Shown: positions 28,803-39,468 of the stretch, piece after piece | Layout of the letters: each line of letters opens with the position of its first letter | Position numbering within the stretch: position 1 is the stretch's first letter | Origin: Massilia atriviolacea | Lineage (GTDB): Bacteria; Pseudomonadota; Gammaproteobacteria; Burkholderiales; Burkholderiaceae_D | Assembly (NCBI RefSeq): GCF_003953935.1 | Contig: NZ_RXLQ01000015.1 | Location: forward strand, 93,743-157,742 | DNA length: 64,000 nt | Direction of reading: 5' to 3' | Program-made: the position numbers and the translations under genes | Notes under the pieces: generated by a model | Database searches by the model: none | What the model was told of the DNA's origin: nothing | Seen by the model: the letters and a program-made list of their open reading frames with translations, nothing else

Positions 28803-29461
28803 GCATGGCCGGCCTCGGAAGCGAGCATCATCGGGTCGATGCCGAGCAGTTTGATGGCGGCGTTGTAGCGTTCTTCGATCGGCAGGTCGAACAGCACGCG
28901 CGCGTCGGCGCCCACCGTCAGCCAGCCGTTGCGGCCGATTTCATCTTCCAGCTGGCCGGGGCTCCAGCCGGCGTAGCCGATCGACACCAGCAGCCGTTGC
29001 GGGCCGTCGCCATTGGCCACGGCTTCGAGCACGTCGATCGAGGTGGTGAAGGCCACGTCCTCGGTCACGGTCAGCGAGGACGAATAGCGCGCGCCGGGCG
29101 TGTGCAGCACGAAGCCGCGGTCGTCCTGGACCGGGCCGCCGAACATGATCGGTTCGTTGACGACGGCCGTGCGCAAGCCGTCGGCCAGCTTGAGGTCGAT
29201 CCGTTCGAACAGCACTTCCATGGTCATGTCGGTCGGCTTGTTGATGACGACGCCGAGCACGCCTTTGTCGTTGTGCTCGCAGATGTAGACCACGGTGCCG
29301 CCGAAGATCGGGTCTTGCATCGAGGGCATCGCTATCAAGAAATGATTTGCCAGATTCAAGGTCGATGCCGATGCCATGGCATTGCCCCCGTCGGGACGAG
29401 CATCGTCGTCCTGCGACATGCCGGGCACGGGCAGAGTTTTGTCGATTTTGCTTTTCTTCAT
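28799..29461 (-). CDS. yqgE: YqgE/AlgH family protein
   Basis: A 220-residue protein of the YqgE/AlgH family (DUF179), biochemical role unknown, often upstream of ruvX. Marks are HFLIAMPSMQDPIFGGTVV, GVLGVVINKP and GYAGWSPGQLEDEI. An extension of about 35 residues precedes the usual NLANHFLIAMP start; an internal ATG there would give the standard length. ATG at 29461 follows GAGTGA; a GTG at 29470 is the other candidate. Heads the pyr block. Confidence 0.92.
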   Translation of the reverse strand: MKKSKIDKTLPVPGMSQDDDARPDGGNAMASASTLNLANHFLIAMPSMQDPIFGGTVVYICEHNDKGVLGVVINKPTDMTMEVLFERIDLKLADGLRTAVVNEPIMFGGPVQDDRGFVLHTPGARYSSSLTVTEDVAFTTSIDVLEAVANGDGPQRLLVSIGYAGWSPGQLEDEIGRNGWLTVGADARVLFDLPIEERYNAAIKLLGIDPMMLASEAGHA

Positions 29462-29654
29462 ATGCGTCACTCTCTCTGCTCGCTCTCTGATATGTCACTT
29501 TACTGCTAGTATCCGGGCTTGCCATCGATGGTTTTTTCGATAGTTTACACTGATTTACGGCCGCCACCATGGGAAGCGCCATCATGCGCGCAGCCAAGCG
29601 CGATGGTAGCCGATAATCGGCCCACCTTACTTGATACCGAACACCATCAATACT

Positions 29655-31103
29655 ATGAGTAAATCGCTCGTCTGGTTTCGCCGCGACTTGCGCGCCTTCG
29701 ATCATGCGGCGCTGCATCATGCGCTAACATCGTCGAATAGCGTCTATTGCGCATTCATTTACGATAACACAATCCTCGACAGTTTACCGCGCGCCGACCG
29801 CCGCGTGGAATTCATCCACGCCAGCCTGGCCGAACTCGATGCGGAATTGCGTCAGATGGGCGCTTGCCTGATCGTGCGCCATGCCGATCCGGTGGAGGCA
29901 ATTCCAACACTCGCCGCAGAATTAGGCGTCGACACGGTCTTCGTCAACGGCGACTACGAGCCGCAGGCGATCGCGCGCGATGCGGCGGTGGCCGCGCGCC
30001 TGGAGGCCGACGGCCGGCGCCTGCGCAGCTACAAGGACCAGGTCATTTTCGAAAAAGACGAGGTGCTGACCCTGGCGGGACAATACTTCTCGGTCTTCAC
30101 GCCATACAAGAACGCCTGGCTCAAGCGCATGGCGGCCGAACCGGATTGCCTGGTGGCGTACGCGGTGGAGCCGCACGCGGCGCGCTTCGCGCCCCCTGGC
30201 GGCGACGAGCGCCTGCCGACCCTGGGCGAGATCGGTTTCGAGCCGACCAATCTGTCGGCCTTGTCGATCCCGACCGGCATGAGCGGCGCGGCGCAGCTGT
30301 TCGAGGACTTCATCGGCCGCATCGCCGACTACGGCGAGGCGCGCAATTACCCGGCGCTGAAGGGGCCGTCCTACCTGTCGATCCACCTGCGCTTCGGCAC
30401 CCTGTCGCTGCGCCACCTGGTGCGCACGGTGACGCAGCTGATCGCGCGCGGGGCCGGCGGCGAAGGCGCGCCGGTGTGGCTGTCGGAACTGATCTGGCGC
30501 GATTTTTACGCGATGATCCTGTACCGCCATCCGCATGTGGTCGAGCGCGCGTTCAAGCCGGCTTACGACGCGATTGCGTTCGAGACCGGCCCCGAAGCCG
30601 ACCAGCTGTTCGCCGCCTGGTGCGAAGGCCGCACCGGCTACCCGCTGGTCGACGCTGCCATGGCGCAGTTGAACCAGACCGGCTACATGCACAACCGGCT
30701 GCGCATGGTCACGGCCTGCTTCCTGATCAAGGACCTGGGGATCGACTGGCGCCGCGGCGAGGCGTATTTTGCGCTGCACCTGAACGACTTCGACCTGTCG
30801 TCGAATAACGGCGGCTGGCAATGGGCCTCCTCGTCCGGCTGCGACGCCCAGCCCTACTTCAGGATCTTCAATCCGGTCACGCAGTCGGAAAAGTTCGACG
30901 CCAAGGGGAAGTTCATCCGGCGCTACCTGCCGCAGCTCGATGGCTTGTCGGACAAGGAAATCCACGCGCCGTGGACCGTGCCGCCGATGGTGCTGGCGCA
31001 AAAGAAGATCGTGCTGGGGAAGGATTACCCGGCGCCGCTGGTCAGGCATGACGAGGCGCGGGCGAAGACGCTGGAACGGTATGCGGTGGTCAAGGCGGCT
31101 TGA
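29655..31103 (+). CDS. phr: Deoxyribodipyrimidine photolyase
   Basis: FAD- and antenna-dependent light-driven repair of cyclobutane dimers. The 482-residue protein has the N-terminal alpha/beta antenna domain (SLVWFRRDLRAFDH) and the helical FAD domain with GYPLVDAAMAQLNQTGYMHN, WRRGEAYFA, NNGGWQWASSSG and FRIFNPVTQ, including the Trp residues of the electron chain. The ATG at 29655 gives the standard start. It is divergent from yqgE across 190 bases and convergent with chpA. Confidence 0.96.
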   Translation: MSKSLVWFRRDLRAFDHAALHHALTSSNSVYCAFIYDNTILDSLPRADRRVEFIHASLAELDAELRQMGACLIVRHADPVEAIPTLAAELGVDTVFVNGDYEPQAIARDAAVAARLEADGRRLRSYKDQVIFEKDEVLTLAGQYFSVFTPYKNAWLKRMAAEPDCLVAYAVEPHAARFAPPGGDERLPTLGEIGFEPTNLSALSIPTGMSGAAQLFEDFIGRIADYGEARNYPALKGPSYLSIHLRFGTLSLRHLVRTVTQLIARGAGGEGAPVWLSELIWRDFYAMILYRHPHVVERAFKPAYDAIAFETGPEADQLFAAWCEGRTGYPLVDAAMAQLNQTGYMHNRLRMVTACFLIKDLGIDWRRGEAYFALHLNDFDLSSNNGGWQWASSSGCDAQPYFRIFNPVTQSEKFDAKGKFIRRYLPQLDGLSDKEIHAPWTVPPMVLAQKKIVLGKDYPAPLVRHDEARAKTLERYAVVKAA

Positions 31104-31134
31104 ACCCGGTGCGAACCTGAGAACCGCCCACACC

Positions 31135-31164
31135 CCGTCGTTCCAGCGCAGGCGGGAACGACGG
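31135..31164. repeat. Single REP-type hairpin
   Basis: Perfect ten-base arms (31135-31144 and 31155-31164) read CCGTCGTTCC...GGAACGACGG. The ends match those of the REP pairs after hemL, so this is a lone member of the same family, 31 bases after phr. Confidence 0.7.
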
Positions 31165-31185
31165 AGTTAAAGGTAGCAGAAATAA

Positions 31186-31220
31186 AAAACGCCTTACCCG
31201 GTTTAACGGGAAGGCGTTCT
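31186..31220. terminator. Bidirectional intrinsic terminator between phr and chpA
   Basis: An eleven-pair stem with one bulge (arms about 31188-31200 and 31207-31218, loop GTTTAA) is flanked by an A-run on the left and T-rich sequence on the right. It thus serves both converging genes. Confidence 0.8.
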
Positions 31221-31237
31221 TGTTTGTTGCCTCTCGC

Positions 31238-34200
31238 TTAATGCGCTACCGGCATTTCGCGATTGAGCAGACCGGCAATCGCCGCCAGCAGCATGTCTTC
31301 CTGGAACGGCTTGCCGAAGTAAGCATTCACGCCCAGATCCAGCGCGTAGTTGCGGTGCTTGTCCGCCGTACGCGAGGTGATCATGATGATCGGGATCTCG
31401 TTGGTGCTGCTGTTGCCGCGAATGTTGCGGGTCAGGTCGAAACCATCCATGCGCGGCATCTCGATATCGACCAGCATCAGGTCGGGCAGCGTCTCTTGCA
31501 GGTGTTCGAGCGCGTCCACGCCGTCCTTGGCCAGCACCACCTGGTAGCCTTCGCGCTCCAGCAGGCGCTGGGTCACCTTGCGCACGGTCAGCGAATCGTC
31601 CACCACCATGATCACAAAGTCGGCCGCGCGCGTCTCGGGCACCGCCGCCACCGTCTCCACCACCACGCGCTGGCGTTGTTGCGGATGATGGTCGAGGTGG
31701 TGCGACAAGGCCACCGGGTTGAGGATCAGGACGATATCGCCCGAACCGAGCACCGTCGCGCCCGAAATACCGATCATGCGCGAGAGCTGCGGGCCGATAT
31801 TCTTAATAACGACCTCGCGGTTGCCCTGCACGTCGTCAACCTGTACCGCGATGCGGTCGGTGCCGCTCTTGAGCACCATCACCGGGCACGAACGCTGCGA
31901 CATCGGGCGCGCTTCGGTATCGCCCAACAAGGTCGGGAGGTAATGCAGCGCGACCTTCTGGCCCTGGAATTCGACAAAGCCTTCGGCGTGCGCGGCATTG
32001 ACTGCCGATTCCTTCATCTGCAAGACCTGCTCCACCAGGATCGATGGCAGCGCAAAGGTCTTGGTGCCGCTGGTGGTCAGCACGACCTGGGTAACCGCAA
32101 GGGTCAGCGGCAGGTGAATCGTGAAGCGCGCGCCCTTGCCGGCTTCGGTGGAAATCGCCACCCGGCCGCCAAGCGCCTGCGCTTGCGAACGCACCACGTC
32201 CATACCCACGCCGCGGCCGGCCAGTTCGGTCAGCGCATCGGCGGTCGAGAAGCCCGGTTCGAAAATCAGGTCGGCCGCTTCGGCGTCGCTGACGACGGCG
32301 TCCGGCGCCAGCAGGCCGTTTTCACGCGCCTTGGTGCGGATGCGGGCCAGGTCGAGACCTGCGCCGTCATCGTTGAACTGGATGACCACCTCGTTACCCT
32401 GCTGGCTGACCTGGATCAGCAGCTCGCCCGTTTCGGCCTTGCCGGCCGCGCCACGGCGGGCGCGCGATTCGATACCGTGCACGATGGCGTTACGCAGCAA
32501 GTGCTCGAACGGTGCGGACATCTGTTCCAGAACGCTGCGGTCGATTTCGACCGTGCCGCCGCGGATGTCCAGGTTGACCCGTTTGTCGATTTCTTTTGCG
32601 GTCTGGCGCGCCACGCGGAACAGACGCTCCGACAGGCTGGCAAACTGCACCATCCGGACCCGCATCAGGTCCTGCTGCAGGTCGCGCGTCAGGCGCGACT
32701 GCACGGTCAGGTCGTCGGTGGCGCCGTCGACGGTACGCGTCAGGCTTTCGTGGAACGACGCAACGTCGTTCACCGATTCGGCCATCATCCGCGTCAGTTC
32801 CTGCAAACGGGTAAAGCGGTCGAATTCGAGCGGATCGAATTCGCGTTCGCTGGAGATCGACATACGCGACGAAATCTGCGATTCGGCCTGCATCTCGACT
32901 TCGCGCAGCTGGCGGCGCAAGCGCCCCAGGTTGTCCGAGAAGTCGCTCAGCGACGCCTTCAGGGTCGAGACCTGGCTTTCCAGCTTCGAACGCGTGATCG
33001 ACACTTCACCTGCCTGGTTGACCAGGCGGTCCAGGATGTCGGCGCGTACCCGCACCAGCGGCGAACGGCTGGTCGCCGCGTGCGCGTCGTCCACGCTGCC
33101 GGCGACAGCTGCCGCCAGGCCCGGCACCGGCACCACGCCGAGCGCTGGTTGTTGCAGTTGTTCGAACAGCAGCAGCGCGTGATCGTAGTTGGCCATCAGT
33201 TCGTCGAACGCGGCTGGCGTCGACGTTCCGGCGTGGACCATGTTCTCGATCTGCGTTTCGATCTCGTGGGTGTGCTGACCGAGGCGCATCGCACCGGCCA
33301 TCCGCGCACTGCCCTTGACCGTGTGCAGGGTACGCAGCAGCTGCGCTACCGGGCCGGTATCGGACGGATTCTGCTGCCACTTGCGCAGGTTGTTGCCGAT
33401 TTCCGGCAGCAGGTCGGTGCCCTCTTCCAGGAACACCGGCAGCAAGTCGACGTCAAGGTCATCGGCGAAGGCGGTTTCGGGCGCCACCGGCACGGCGGCC
33501 GTTTCGGGCTCCGTCTGCAGCAAGGCTTCCAGCAGCGGCACGTGCGCCGTCATCGGCTGCATCGGCGCCGGTTCCGGCTCCGCCACGGCGTCGACGACCG
33601 CCTCTTCGACGAGCGGCTCTGCTTCAATGACAGGCTCTGCGTCAATGACAGGTTCGGCGTCGAGTACAGCTTCCTCGGCCAGCGGCTCGTCGACCGGCGG
33701 CGCGGCTTCAAGCACAGGTTCGGCTTCGAGCACAGGTTCGGCTTCGAGCACAGCTTCCTCGGCCAGCGGCTCTTCGAGCACCGGCGCGGCTTCAAGCACA
33801 GGTTCGGCTTCGAGTACAGCTTCCTCGACCGGCGGCTCTTCGATCGCCGGCGCGGCTTCAGGCACCGGCTCTTCAACGACCGGCGCGGCTTCGATCGCCT
33901 CTTCGGCGTCGACGACCGGTTCGGCTTCGAGCACCGGTTCCTGCGCGTCTTCCACCACCGGCTGCGCCGGTTCCGGATTGACCAGCAGCGGAATATCGAA
34001 CGGATCTTCTTCGCCGAACAGGGCGTCGATGGCGTCGACGGCCGGCTCGGACGGCGCCTCGGCCGCTGCCGATTCGCGTTCAGGCATCACCGGCGGCGAT
34101 GCCACCAGCTCGTCCAGCGTTTCGGCAAACAGGCCGTCCAGGCGGCGTGCCAGGTCTTCGTCGGCGCCCGCAAACACGGCGGCCGCTTCCTGCGCCGCGA

Positions 34201-37081
34201 GCTGCTCGCGCAGCACGTGCAGGCGTGCCACCAGATCCGGCTCGGCCGGCGCCAGTTCGCCGAGCGCGAAGCGCTGCAGCATGTGGCGGACGCGCTCGAT
34301 GGTTTCGTCGAGCAGGTCGCGCTGGGATTCGTCGAACACCGGCGCCGGGCTCTTGAGCACCATCTCGACTTCGTAGGCGATTTCGCGCAGCGCGTGGAAG
34401 CCCACCGTGGCCGAGGTGCCGGCCAGGGTATGCGCGGCTTTTTCGGCTTCCGGCGTGACCTGGCGCTGCGGCTCGTGACGCCATTCGGCGAAGTCCTGGC
34501 TCAGCAAGCGAACCAGTTCGTCGGTCTCGGCGAGGTAGATGTTATACAGCGGCAGCGGGATTTCGAGGTCGCCGATGCGCTTGGTGTTGTCGTCGGCCGC
34601 CGCGATGGTGCCCGGTACCGGGAACTCGATCACATTGTCCGCCGCCGCGCTCTCGGTCGCAGGCAGGGCGATGATGTCGTCGAGGATCACCGGCTCGAAC
34701 GAATCGTCGATCGCGAAGTGCTCGTCGTGCTGCTCGTCCACCGGCGTGGCGGCGACGATTTCCTCGACCGCCGGCGGCGCCGCTGGCGCGTCGGCAGGCG
34801 CCGCATCCATGGAGAACGCTTCGCCATGCTGCACGCGTTCGGCGGCGGCGACCAGCGCTTCGCTGGTGCGCTGCGAGCTGCCGGTGGCGGCAAGCTGCTC
34901 GACCCAGGCGGTCATGTCGGTGGTGGCGCGCGTGAGCAAGGCCAACAGGTTGGCATCGGCCGCGCGTTCTTCCGACAACCACAGGTTCATCACTTTTTCG
35001 ACGGCGGCGGCGCCTTCGGCGAAGTTGTTCAGGCCAACCATGCGTCCACTGCCCTTGAGGGTGTGGAAGGAACGCCGCAGCATCGTCAGCGTTTCCAGGT
35101 TGTTCGGCATGCTTTGCGCGGCCGGCAGGGTCGAACCGACAAAGGCCAGCACTTCCTGCGCTTCGGAGATGAAGATTTCGAGCAGTTCGGCTTCGATTTC
35201 GTCGTCGCCCGGCGGCGCCGGCGCGGCCACCACGACCGGCGCCTTGACTTCTTCTTCGACCACCACCGGCGCAACTGGCGCAGGCGTGTCGATGACGGGC
35301 ACCGGTTCGATCTCGATCACCGGTTCCTGGTCGAATTGCGATTCGCCGTGCGCCGGTTTTTCGAACGGGACGGCGCGCAGCATGCCCTCGTTGCTGTCGA
35401 AGGTGAAGCGCTCGCGCGCCTCGTCGACGTTCTTGGCCAGCATGTCGACAAAGAAGCCGAGCGCGCCGATGTTCTGGGCGATGTTCTGCAGCGAAGACGC
35501 TTCCAGTTCCGGATTGCCTTCGGCGGCGGCCAGGGTGCGCACCGCATCCTTGACGTGCAGGGCGGCGCGCATCGCGTCTTCCTGGTCGAGGATGGCGACA
35601 GCGCCCTGCAGCTGGTGCAGCACCGGATCGATCTGGGCCAGGGTGGCGCGCTTGCTGGTGTCGGAATAATAGTCGTCGAGGACTTTTTCGACCTGGCGCA
35701 AGCCGTTCTTCATTTCGGCGGCCAGCACGGCGACGGTCTGCTCGTGCTGGATGCGGCGCGACAGTTCGCCCTGCCATTGCGGCGCTTCGGGCGGCGTTTC
35801 GCCGGCGCCGATGGCCAGCAGGCGCGCGCCGATGATCTCGGCGTGGGCGTCGAAATCGTCGGGCAGCTGGCGGATCTTGTCGAGGCTGTTCTCGATGAAC
35901 AGCATGGCGGTCGCCATTTCGAGACTGAACACGCTATTGTGTTTCGTCGCAGCCGAGGCGGTCGCGGCCTGCACCATCTGCTGCTGCAGGCGCGCCAGCG
36001 CCGGAGCGCCCAGCTTCTCGCCGGCCGCGGCCAGGGTGCCGAGCAGTTCGACGAATTCGGTTTCCAGCGACGGCAGCGGTTCGACCGACAGGCGGTCCCA
36101 GTTGGCCTTGGCCTTGGCCAGGGCTTCCTTGGCGGTTTTCAGCGCTTCGGCGTCGATGCGGCCGTAGCGGCGCGTATCGTAATCGGCCGGGACCATGCCG
36201 TCCAGGTGATAGGCGCGGCGCAGGGCCAATGCCGTCGGCGGCGGATTCGGCACGGCGGCCATGAAGAACAGGGCGTCGCGCAGCATCGTTTCGGGCAGGC
36301 TGACCTGGCCTTGCGAGAGGCGGCGGATCTGCAGGTTGATCAGGCCGAACAGCTGCTTGACATACAGGTCGCTGGCCAGGTGGCCCTGGGCCACCAGTTC
36401 GGCGAAGCCCTGCATCGCCATCCAGAAGGTGCGCGGCAAAGGCTGGTCCTGGGCGTCGGCCACATGGGCGATCGCTTCCAGCAGGACCTGGGCGTGCTGC
36501 TGCCAGCTGGCCTTGTCGGTACTTTTCAGGAACGGCAGCAGCGCTTTTTCGAAGCGCGTGCGGCAGGCCGCGTAGTCCGGCTCGGCGGTCGGCGCCGTGT
36601 GGCGCTTGAGCGAGACCGGCGCCGACAGGTCGGCGAAAAACAGGTCGGCCGGATGGATCCGGTCGGCGCCCAGCATTTCCTTGAGCGCGCGATAGTAAGG
36701 GAACAGGCGCGCCGGCTGCTGTGGCGCGCCCGAAAGCAGTTCTTCGAGATACTCGATCAGCGCCTGGTAAGCGTGGGCGATGATCTGCGCGCGCTCGGGC
36801 GTGCAATCGAGCAGGCCGTCCTTGAAGCGGTCCAGCGCGCTCTCGGCGGCTTCGGTCATGGCGCCGGCGCCATCGACATCGACCATCTGCAAGGCGCCGT
36901 GCGCCTGGTGCAGATAGGCTTTCGCATGTTTGAGCGAACTTGCCTGGGCTTCCGCCGTACGCTCCGCCGCCTCTGCCAGCGCGGTGTTGGAGCGGCCCAG
37001 CGCATCGCGGATCTCGCTCATGACCCAGGACAGCGGTCCTGTGTCGAACTGCGGCACGTGCGAATTGTCAGTAGTGGTCAT
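31238..37081 (-). CDS. chpA: Type IV pilus chemotaxis hybrid kinase ChpA (PilL/CheA-like)
   Basis: A 1947-residue cytoplasmic CheA-type kinase that controls twitching motility. Visible parts by rough residue: Hpt-like region near 57 (AYLHQAHGALQ), Hpt domains near 674 (FHTLKGSGRMVG), 884 (AHTLAGTSATVG) and 1255 (LHTVKGSARMAG), an acidic Glu-Pro-Val-rich linker 1040-1170, dimerisation region about 1340, ATPase with N box near 1530 (LRNAIVHGIESR) and GRGVGMDVVRS, a CheW-like domain 1655-1795 and a receiver at 1820-1940 (MVVDDSLTVRKV; phospho-Asp in LVDIEMPRMDG). The second Hpt has AHTLAGTS, still with its His. P. aeruginosa ChpA has a similar plan but is longer. Last gene of the pil-chp operon, ended by a terminator. 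Confidence 0.95.
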   Translation of the reverse strand: MTTTDNSHVPQFDTGPLSWVMSEIRDALGRSNTALAEAAERTAEAQASSLKHAKAYLHQAHGALQMVDVDGAGAMTEAAESALDRFKDGLLDCTPERAQIIAHAYQALIEYLEELLSGAPQQPARLFPYYRALKEMLGADRIHPADLFFADLSAPVSLKRHTAPTAEPDYAACRTRFEKALLPFLKSTDKASWQQHAQVLLEAIAHVADAQDQPLPRTFWMAMQGFAELVAQGHLASDLYVKQLFGLINLQIRRLSQGQVSLPETMLRDALFFMAAVPNPPPTALALRRAYHLDGMVPADYDTRRYGRIDAEALKTAKEALAKAKANWDRLSVEPLPSLETEFVELLGTLAAAGEKLGAPALARLQQQMVQAATASAATKHNSVFSLEMATAMLFIENSLDKIRQLPDDFDAHAEIIGARLLAIGAGETPPEAPQWQGELSRRIQHEQTVAVLAAEMKNGLRQVEKVLDDYYSDTSKRATLAQIDPVLHQLQGAVAILDQEDAMRAALHVKDAVRTLAAAEGNPELEASSLQNIAQNIGALGFFVDMLAKNVDEARERFTFDSNEGMLRAVPFEKPAHGESQFDQEPVIEIEPVPVIDTPAPVAPVVVEEEVKAPVVVAAPAPPGDDEIEAELLEIFISEAQEVLAFVGSTLPAAQSMPNNLETLTMLRRSFHTLKGSGRMVGLNNFAEGAAAVEKVMNLWLSEERAADANLLALLTRATTDMTAWVEQLAATGSSQRTSEALVAAAERVQHGEAFSMDAAPADAPAAPPAVEEIVAATPVDEQHDEHFAIDDSFEPVILDDIIALPATESAAADNVIEFPVPGTIAAADDNTKRIGDLEIPLPLYNIYLAETDELVRLLSQDFAEWRHEPQRQVTPEAEKAAHTLAGTSATVGFHALREIAYEVEMVLKSPAPVFDESQRDLLDETIERVRHMLQRFALGELAPAEPDLVARLHVLREQLAAQEAAAVFAGADEDLARRLDGLFAETLDELVASPPVMPERESAAAEAPSEPAVDAIDALFGEEDPFDIPLLVNPEPAQPVVEDAQEPVLEAEPVVDAEEAIEAAPVVEEPVPEAAPAIEEPPVEEAVLEAEPVLEAAPVLEEPLAEEAVLEAEPVLEAEPVLEAAPPVDEPLAEEAVLDAEPVIDAEPVIEAEPLVEEAVVDAVAEPEPAPMQPMTAHVPLLEALLQTEPETAAVPVAPETAFADDLDVDLLPVFLEEGTDLLPEIGNNLRKWQQNPSDTGPVAQLLRTLHTVKGSARMAGAMRLGQHTHEIETQIENMVHAGTSTPAAFDELMANYDHALLLFEQLQQPALGVVPVPGLAAAVAGSVDDAHAATSRSPLVRVRADILDRLVNQAGEVSITRSKLESQVSTLKASLSDFSDNLGRLRRQLREVEMQAESQISSRMSISSEREFDPLEFDRFTRLQELTRMMAESVNDVASFHESLTRTVDGATDDLTVQSRLTRDLQQDLMRVRMVQFASLSERLFRVARQTAKEIDKRVNLDIRGGTVEIDRSVLEQMSAPFEHLLRNAIVHGIESRARRGAAGKAETGELLIQVSQQGNEVVIQFNDDGAGLDLARIRTKARENGLLAPDAVVSDAEAADLIFEPGFSTADALTELAGRGVGMDVVRSQAQALGGRVAISTEAGKGARFTIHLPLTLAVTQVVLTTSGTKTFALPSILVEQVLQMKESAVNAAHAEGFVEFQGQKVALHYLPTLLGDTEARPMSQRSCPVMVLKSGTDRIAVQVDDVQGNREVVIKNIGPQLSRMIGISGATVLGSGDIVLILNPVALSHHLDHHPQQRQRVVVETVAAVPETRAADFVIMVVDDSLTVRKVTQRLLEREGYQVVLAKDGVDALEHLQETLPDLMLVDIEMPRMDGFDLTRNIRGNSSTNEIPIIMITSRTADKHRNYALDLGVNAYFGKPFQEDMLLAAIAGLLNREMPVAH

Positions 37082-37108
37082 GCTTACCTTGATAAATCAA
37101 CCGGGTTC

Positions 37109-39424
37109 TCAAGCCACCACGCGGAAGCGCGATACCGAGTTTTTCAGTTCCTGCGCCAGCAGCGACAGCTGGCGAATCGATTGGGCGGTTTGCTGGGTAC
37201 CGTCCTGGGTGTTTTCGGTCACCGACAGGATGTGCTGAATGTTGTGCGCCACATCGTTCGCCGATGTCGCCTGCAGCTCGGTTGCGAAGGAAATTCCCTG
37301 AATCAGTTCCGCAAGGCGGTTCGAAACGCGCGAAATGTCGGACAGTGCGGCACCCGCAGCATCGGACAGCCTGGCTCCCTCGACCACACCCTGCGTCGAT
37401 TTTTCCATAGCGGCCACCGCGTCGTGGGTATCGGTCTGAATGGTACGCACCAGCGCGCCGATCTGTTTTGCCGCTTCCGCCGAACGTTCCGCCAGTCGCT
37501 GAACCTCTTCCGCAACCACCGAGAAGCCGCGACCCGCTTCGCCGGCCGATGCCGCCTGAATCGCCGCGTTCAGCGCCAGCACGTTGGTCTGTTCGGTAAT
37601 GTCGGAAATCAGTTCCGTGATCTCGCCAATCTCCTGGGACGATTCGCCCAGGCGCTTGATTCGTTTCGAGGTTTCCTGGATCTGCTCGCGGATCTCGTGC
37701 ATGCCCTTGATCGAGTTTTCCACCGCCGTCGAACCTTGCAATGCCGCCGCAACCGACTGGCGCGCAACCTCTGCCGATTCGTTCGCCGACTTCGATACGT
37801 CGGTAATTTCGTTCGCCATTTTCAGAACCGTCTCGGACGCTTCCTGGATCTCGCGCGACTGCTGCTCGGTCGCCGCCAGCAGGTCGGTCGAAATATTCTG
37901 TGCGTTGGTCGATGCCGAGGTCACCTGCTCGGCCGTCGTCGTGACGCGTTCCACCAGCCCGCGCAGCTCTTCCACCGTGTAGTTAACCGAGTCGGCAATC
38001 GCGCCGGTAATGTCTTCCGACACCGTTGCGTGCACGGTCAAGTCGCCGTCCGCCACTTCCTGCAGTTCGTTCATCAGGCGCAAAATAGCGGCCTGGTTCT
38101 GGTCGTTGGTCGCTTTCGCTTCTTCTTCCTTCGACTGCGCCAGCTGGCGCATCGTTTCCGCTTCCTGGCGACGCACATCGGCGCCGCGGGCCCGGGTACG
38201 CGAATCTTGCAGCATGACGCGGGCGATACTGACGCCGACGGCCAGGGTGAACAGGGTGGACAGGGCCATCACCCAGAACCAGGCGTTGTTCGAATCCTGC
38301 TCGGTACGGAAGCCGACCTGCACCTTGGTCAGCAGCGATTTGACTTCTTCGTTCTCGTAGAAGATCGACTGTTCGGCGCCTTTGGCGGCCGTGAATTTCG
38401 GCAGGTTGTCGAGGATCGAGGCCACCAGTTTCTGGTAGGTGTCGAATTTCGATTTGATCAGCTCGAGCTTGACGCGCAGTTCCGCATCCTTGGTCGCGGA
38501 CAGCTGCATCGTCTCGTTCCCGTTCAGGAAGCCTTCGACCGTGGTACGGAAGGTCGTGGTGTCGCGGCCCAGCTGGAACGCGGTTTCAGGACGGATACCG
38601 CCGGAGGTCAGGAATTCGCTGGCGCTGCGCGAGAGGCGCTGGGTCAGCATCATCAGGCGGCCGATCGCCGCCAGTTCGCGTGGCGTACCGCCGCGCTGGA
38701 CTTTTTCGTTGAGCAGCTCTTCGGTCATCGTCAACAGCTCTGGCGAGAGGATGTCGAGCTGGCGCAGGGTCTTTTCGAAACCGGTCAGTTCCGGCTTCAT
38801 GCGCAGAATCGTGCCTGCCGCATTGTCGGTGCTGACCCACTTGGTTTTCGCCGCGGCGATCAGGCGGTTCATGCTGGCCGGTGGCGTCGGCAGTTCGACG
38901 CCGCCGATCTTGCCGCCGCGCTGGAGCGCGGTCAGGTCGGCATTGAGCTGGGCGCGGCTCTGTTCGAGCTGCACGAACGCTTCCGGGTTACCCTGGATCG
39001 CGTTCGGCGCCGCTTTACCGATACGCTGGGAGTGCATCAGGGCGTCCGATGCGATCTGCGTCTGGGCCGATGCGTCGGAGCTACTGGCCGCGTTGCGCCA
39101 CAGCGCAATCACGGTGACCAGGATACCGGCCACGAACACCATCAGCAGGATGCGCAGCTGGCGCGGCAGGGACAGGTGGCCGATGAACGGCAGGCGCGCT
39201 TCGACATCGCCGTCGTCATCGTCGTCGCGTCGCTTGCGGCCCATGATGTTGGCCAGGCGCAGCTCGTCGTGCTGATCGAGTTCGGCGCGATGGCTGTCGT
39301 CGATCACGTTTTCCGCGCCAGCAGGCGCATCGGCCTTGTTCAAGGCCGCAGCCTCCAGGTCGGGACCGAATTCCGTATCCGGTACCGGCTCACCCTTTGG
39401 GGTACTCTTCCATGCAAATCCCAT
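37109..39424 (-). CDS. pilJ: Type IV pilus methyl-accepting chemoreceptor PilJ
   Basis: Membrane receptor that feeds ChpA. The 771-residue protein has a first membrane helix at about 91-110 ([17 protein letters not shown]), a periplasmic part with two PilJ-type helical modules, a second helix about 380-400, a HAMP-like region and the signalling tip around 625 ([20 protein letters not shown]). ATG at 39424 after GGGAG is the start; the frame is open further. Unusual is the 85-residue cytoplasmic extension before the first helix, with an acidic run [10 protein letters not shown]. It sits 27 bases before chpA. Confidence 0.95.
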   Translation of the reverse strand: MGFAWKSTPKGEPVPDTEFGPDLEAAALNKADAPAGAENVIDDSHRAELDQHDELRLANIMGRKRRDDDDDGDVEARLPFIGHLSLPRQLRILLMVFVAGILVTVIALWRNAASSSDASAQTQIASDALMHSQRIGKAAPNAIQGNPEAFVQLEQSRAQLNADLTALQRGGKIGGVELPTPPASMNRLIAAAKTKWVSTDNAAGTILRMKPELTGFEKTLRQLDILSPELLTMTEELLNEKVQRGGTPRELAAIGRLMMLTQRLSRSASEFLTSGGIRPETAFQLGRDTTTFRTTVEGFLNGNETMQLSATKDAELRVKLELIKSKFDTYQKLVASILDNLPKFTAAKGAEQSIFYENEEVKSLLTKVQVGFRTEQDSNNAWFWVMALSTLFTLAVGVSIARVMLQDSRTRARGADVRRQEAETMRQLAQSKEEEAKATNDQNQAAILRLMNELQEVADGDLTVHATVSEDITGAIADSVNYTVEELRGLVERVTTTAEQVTSASTNAQNISTDLLAATEQQSREIQEASETVLKMANEITDVSKSANESAEVARQSVAAALQGSTAVENSIKGMHEIREQIQETSKRIKRLGESSQEIGEITELISDITEQTNVLALNAAIQAASAGEAGRGFSVVAEEVQRLAERSAEAAKQIGALVRTIQTDTHDAVAAMEKSTQGVVEGARLSDAAGAALSDISRVSNRLAELIQGISFATELQATSANDVAHNIQHILSVTENTQDGTQQTAQSIRQLSLLAQELKNSVSRFRVVA

Positions 39425-39468
39425 TCCAGCTCCCAGTTTCTTAAGGTATGGCCACTTATGACTGCGGC

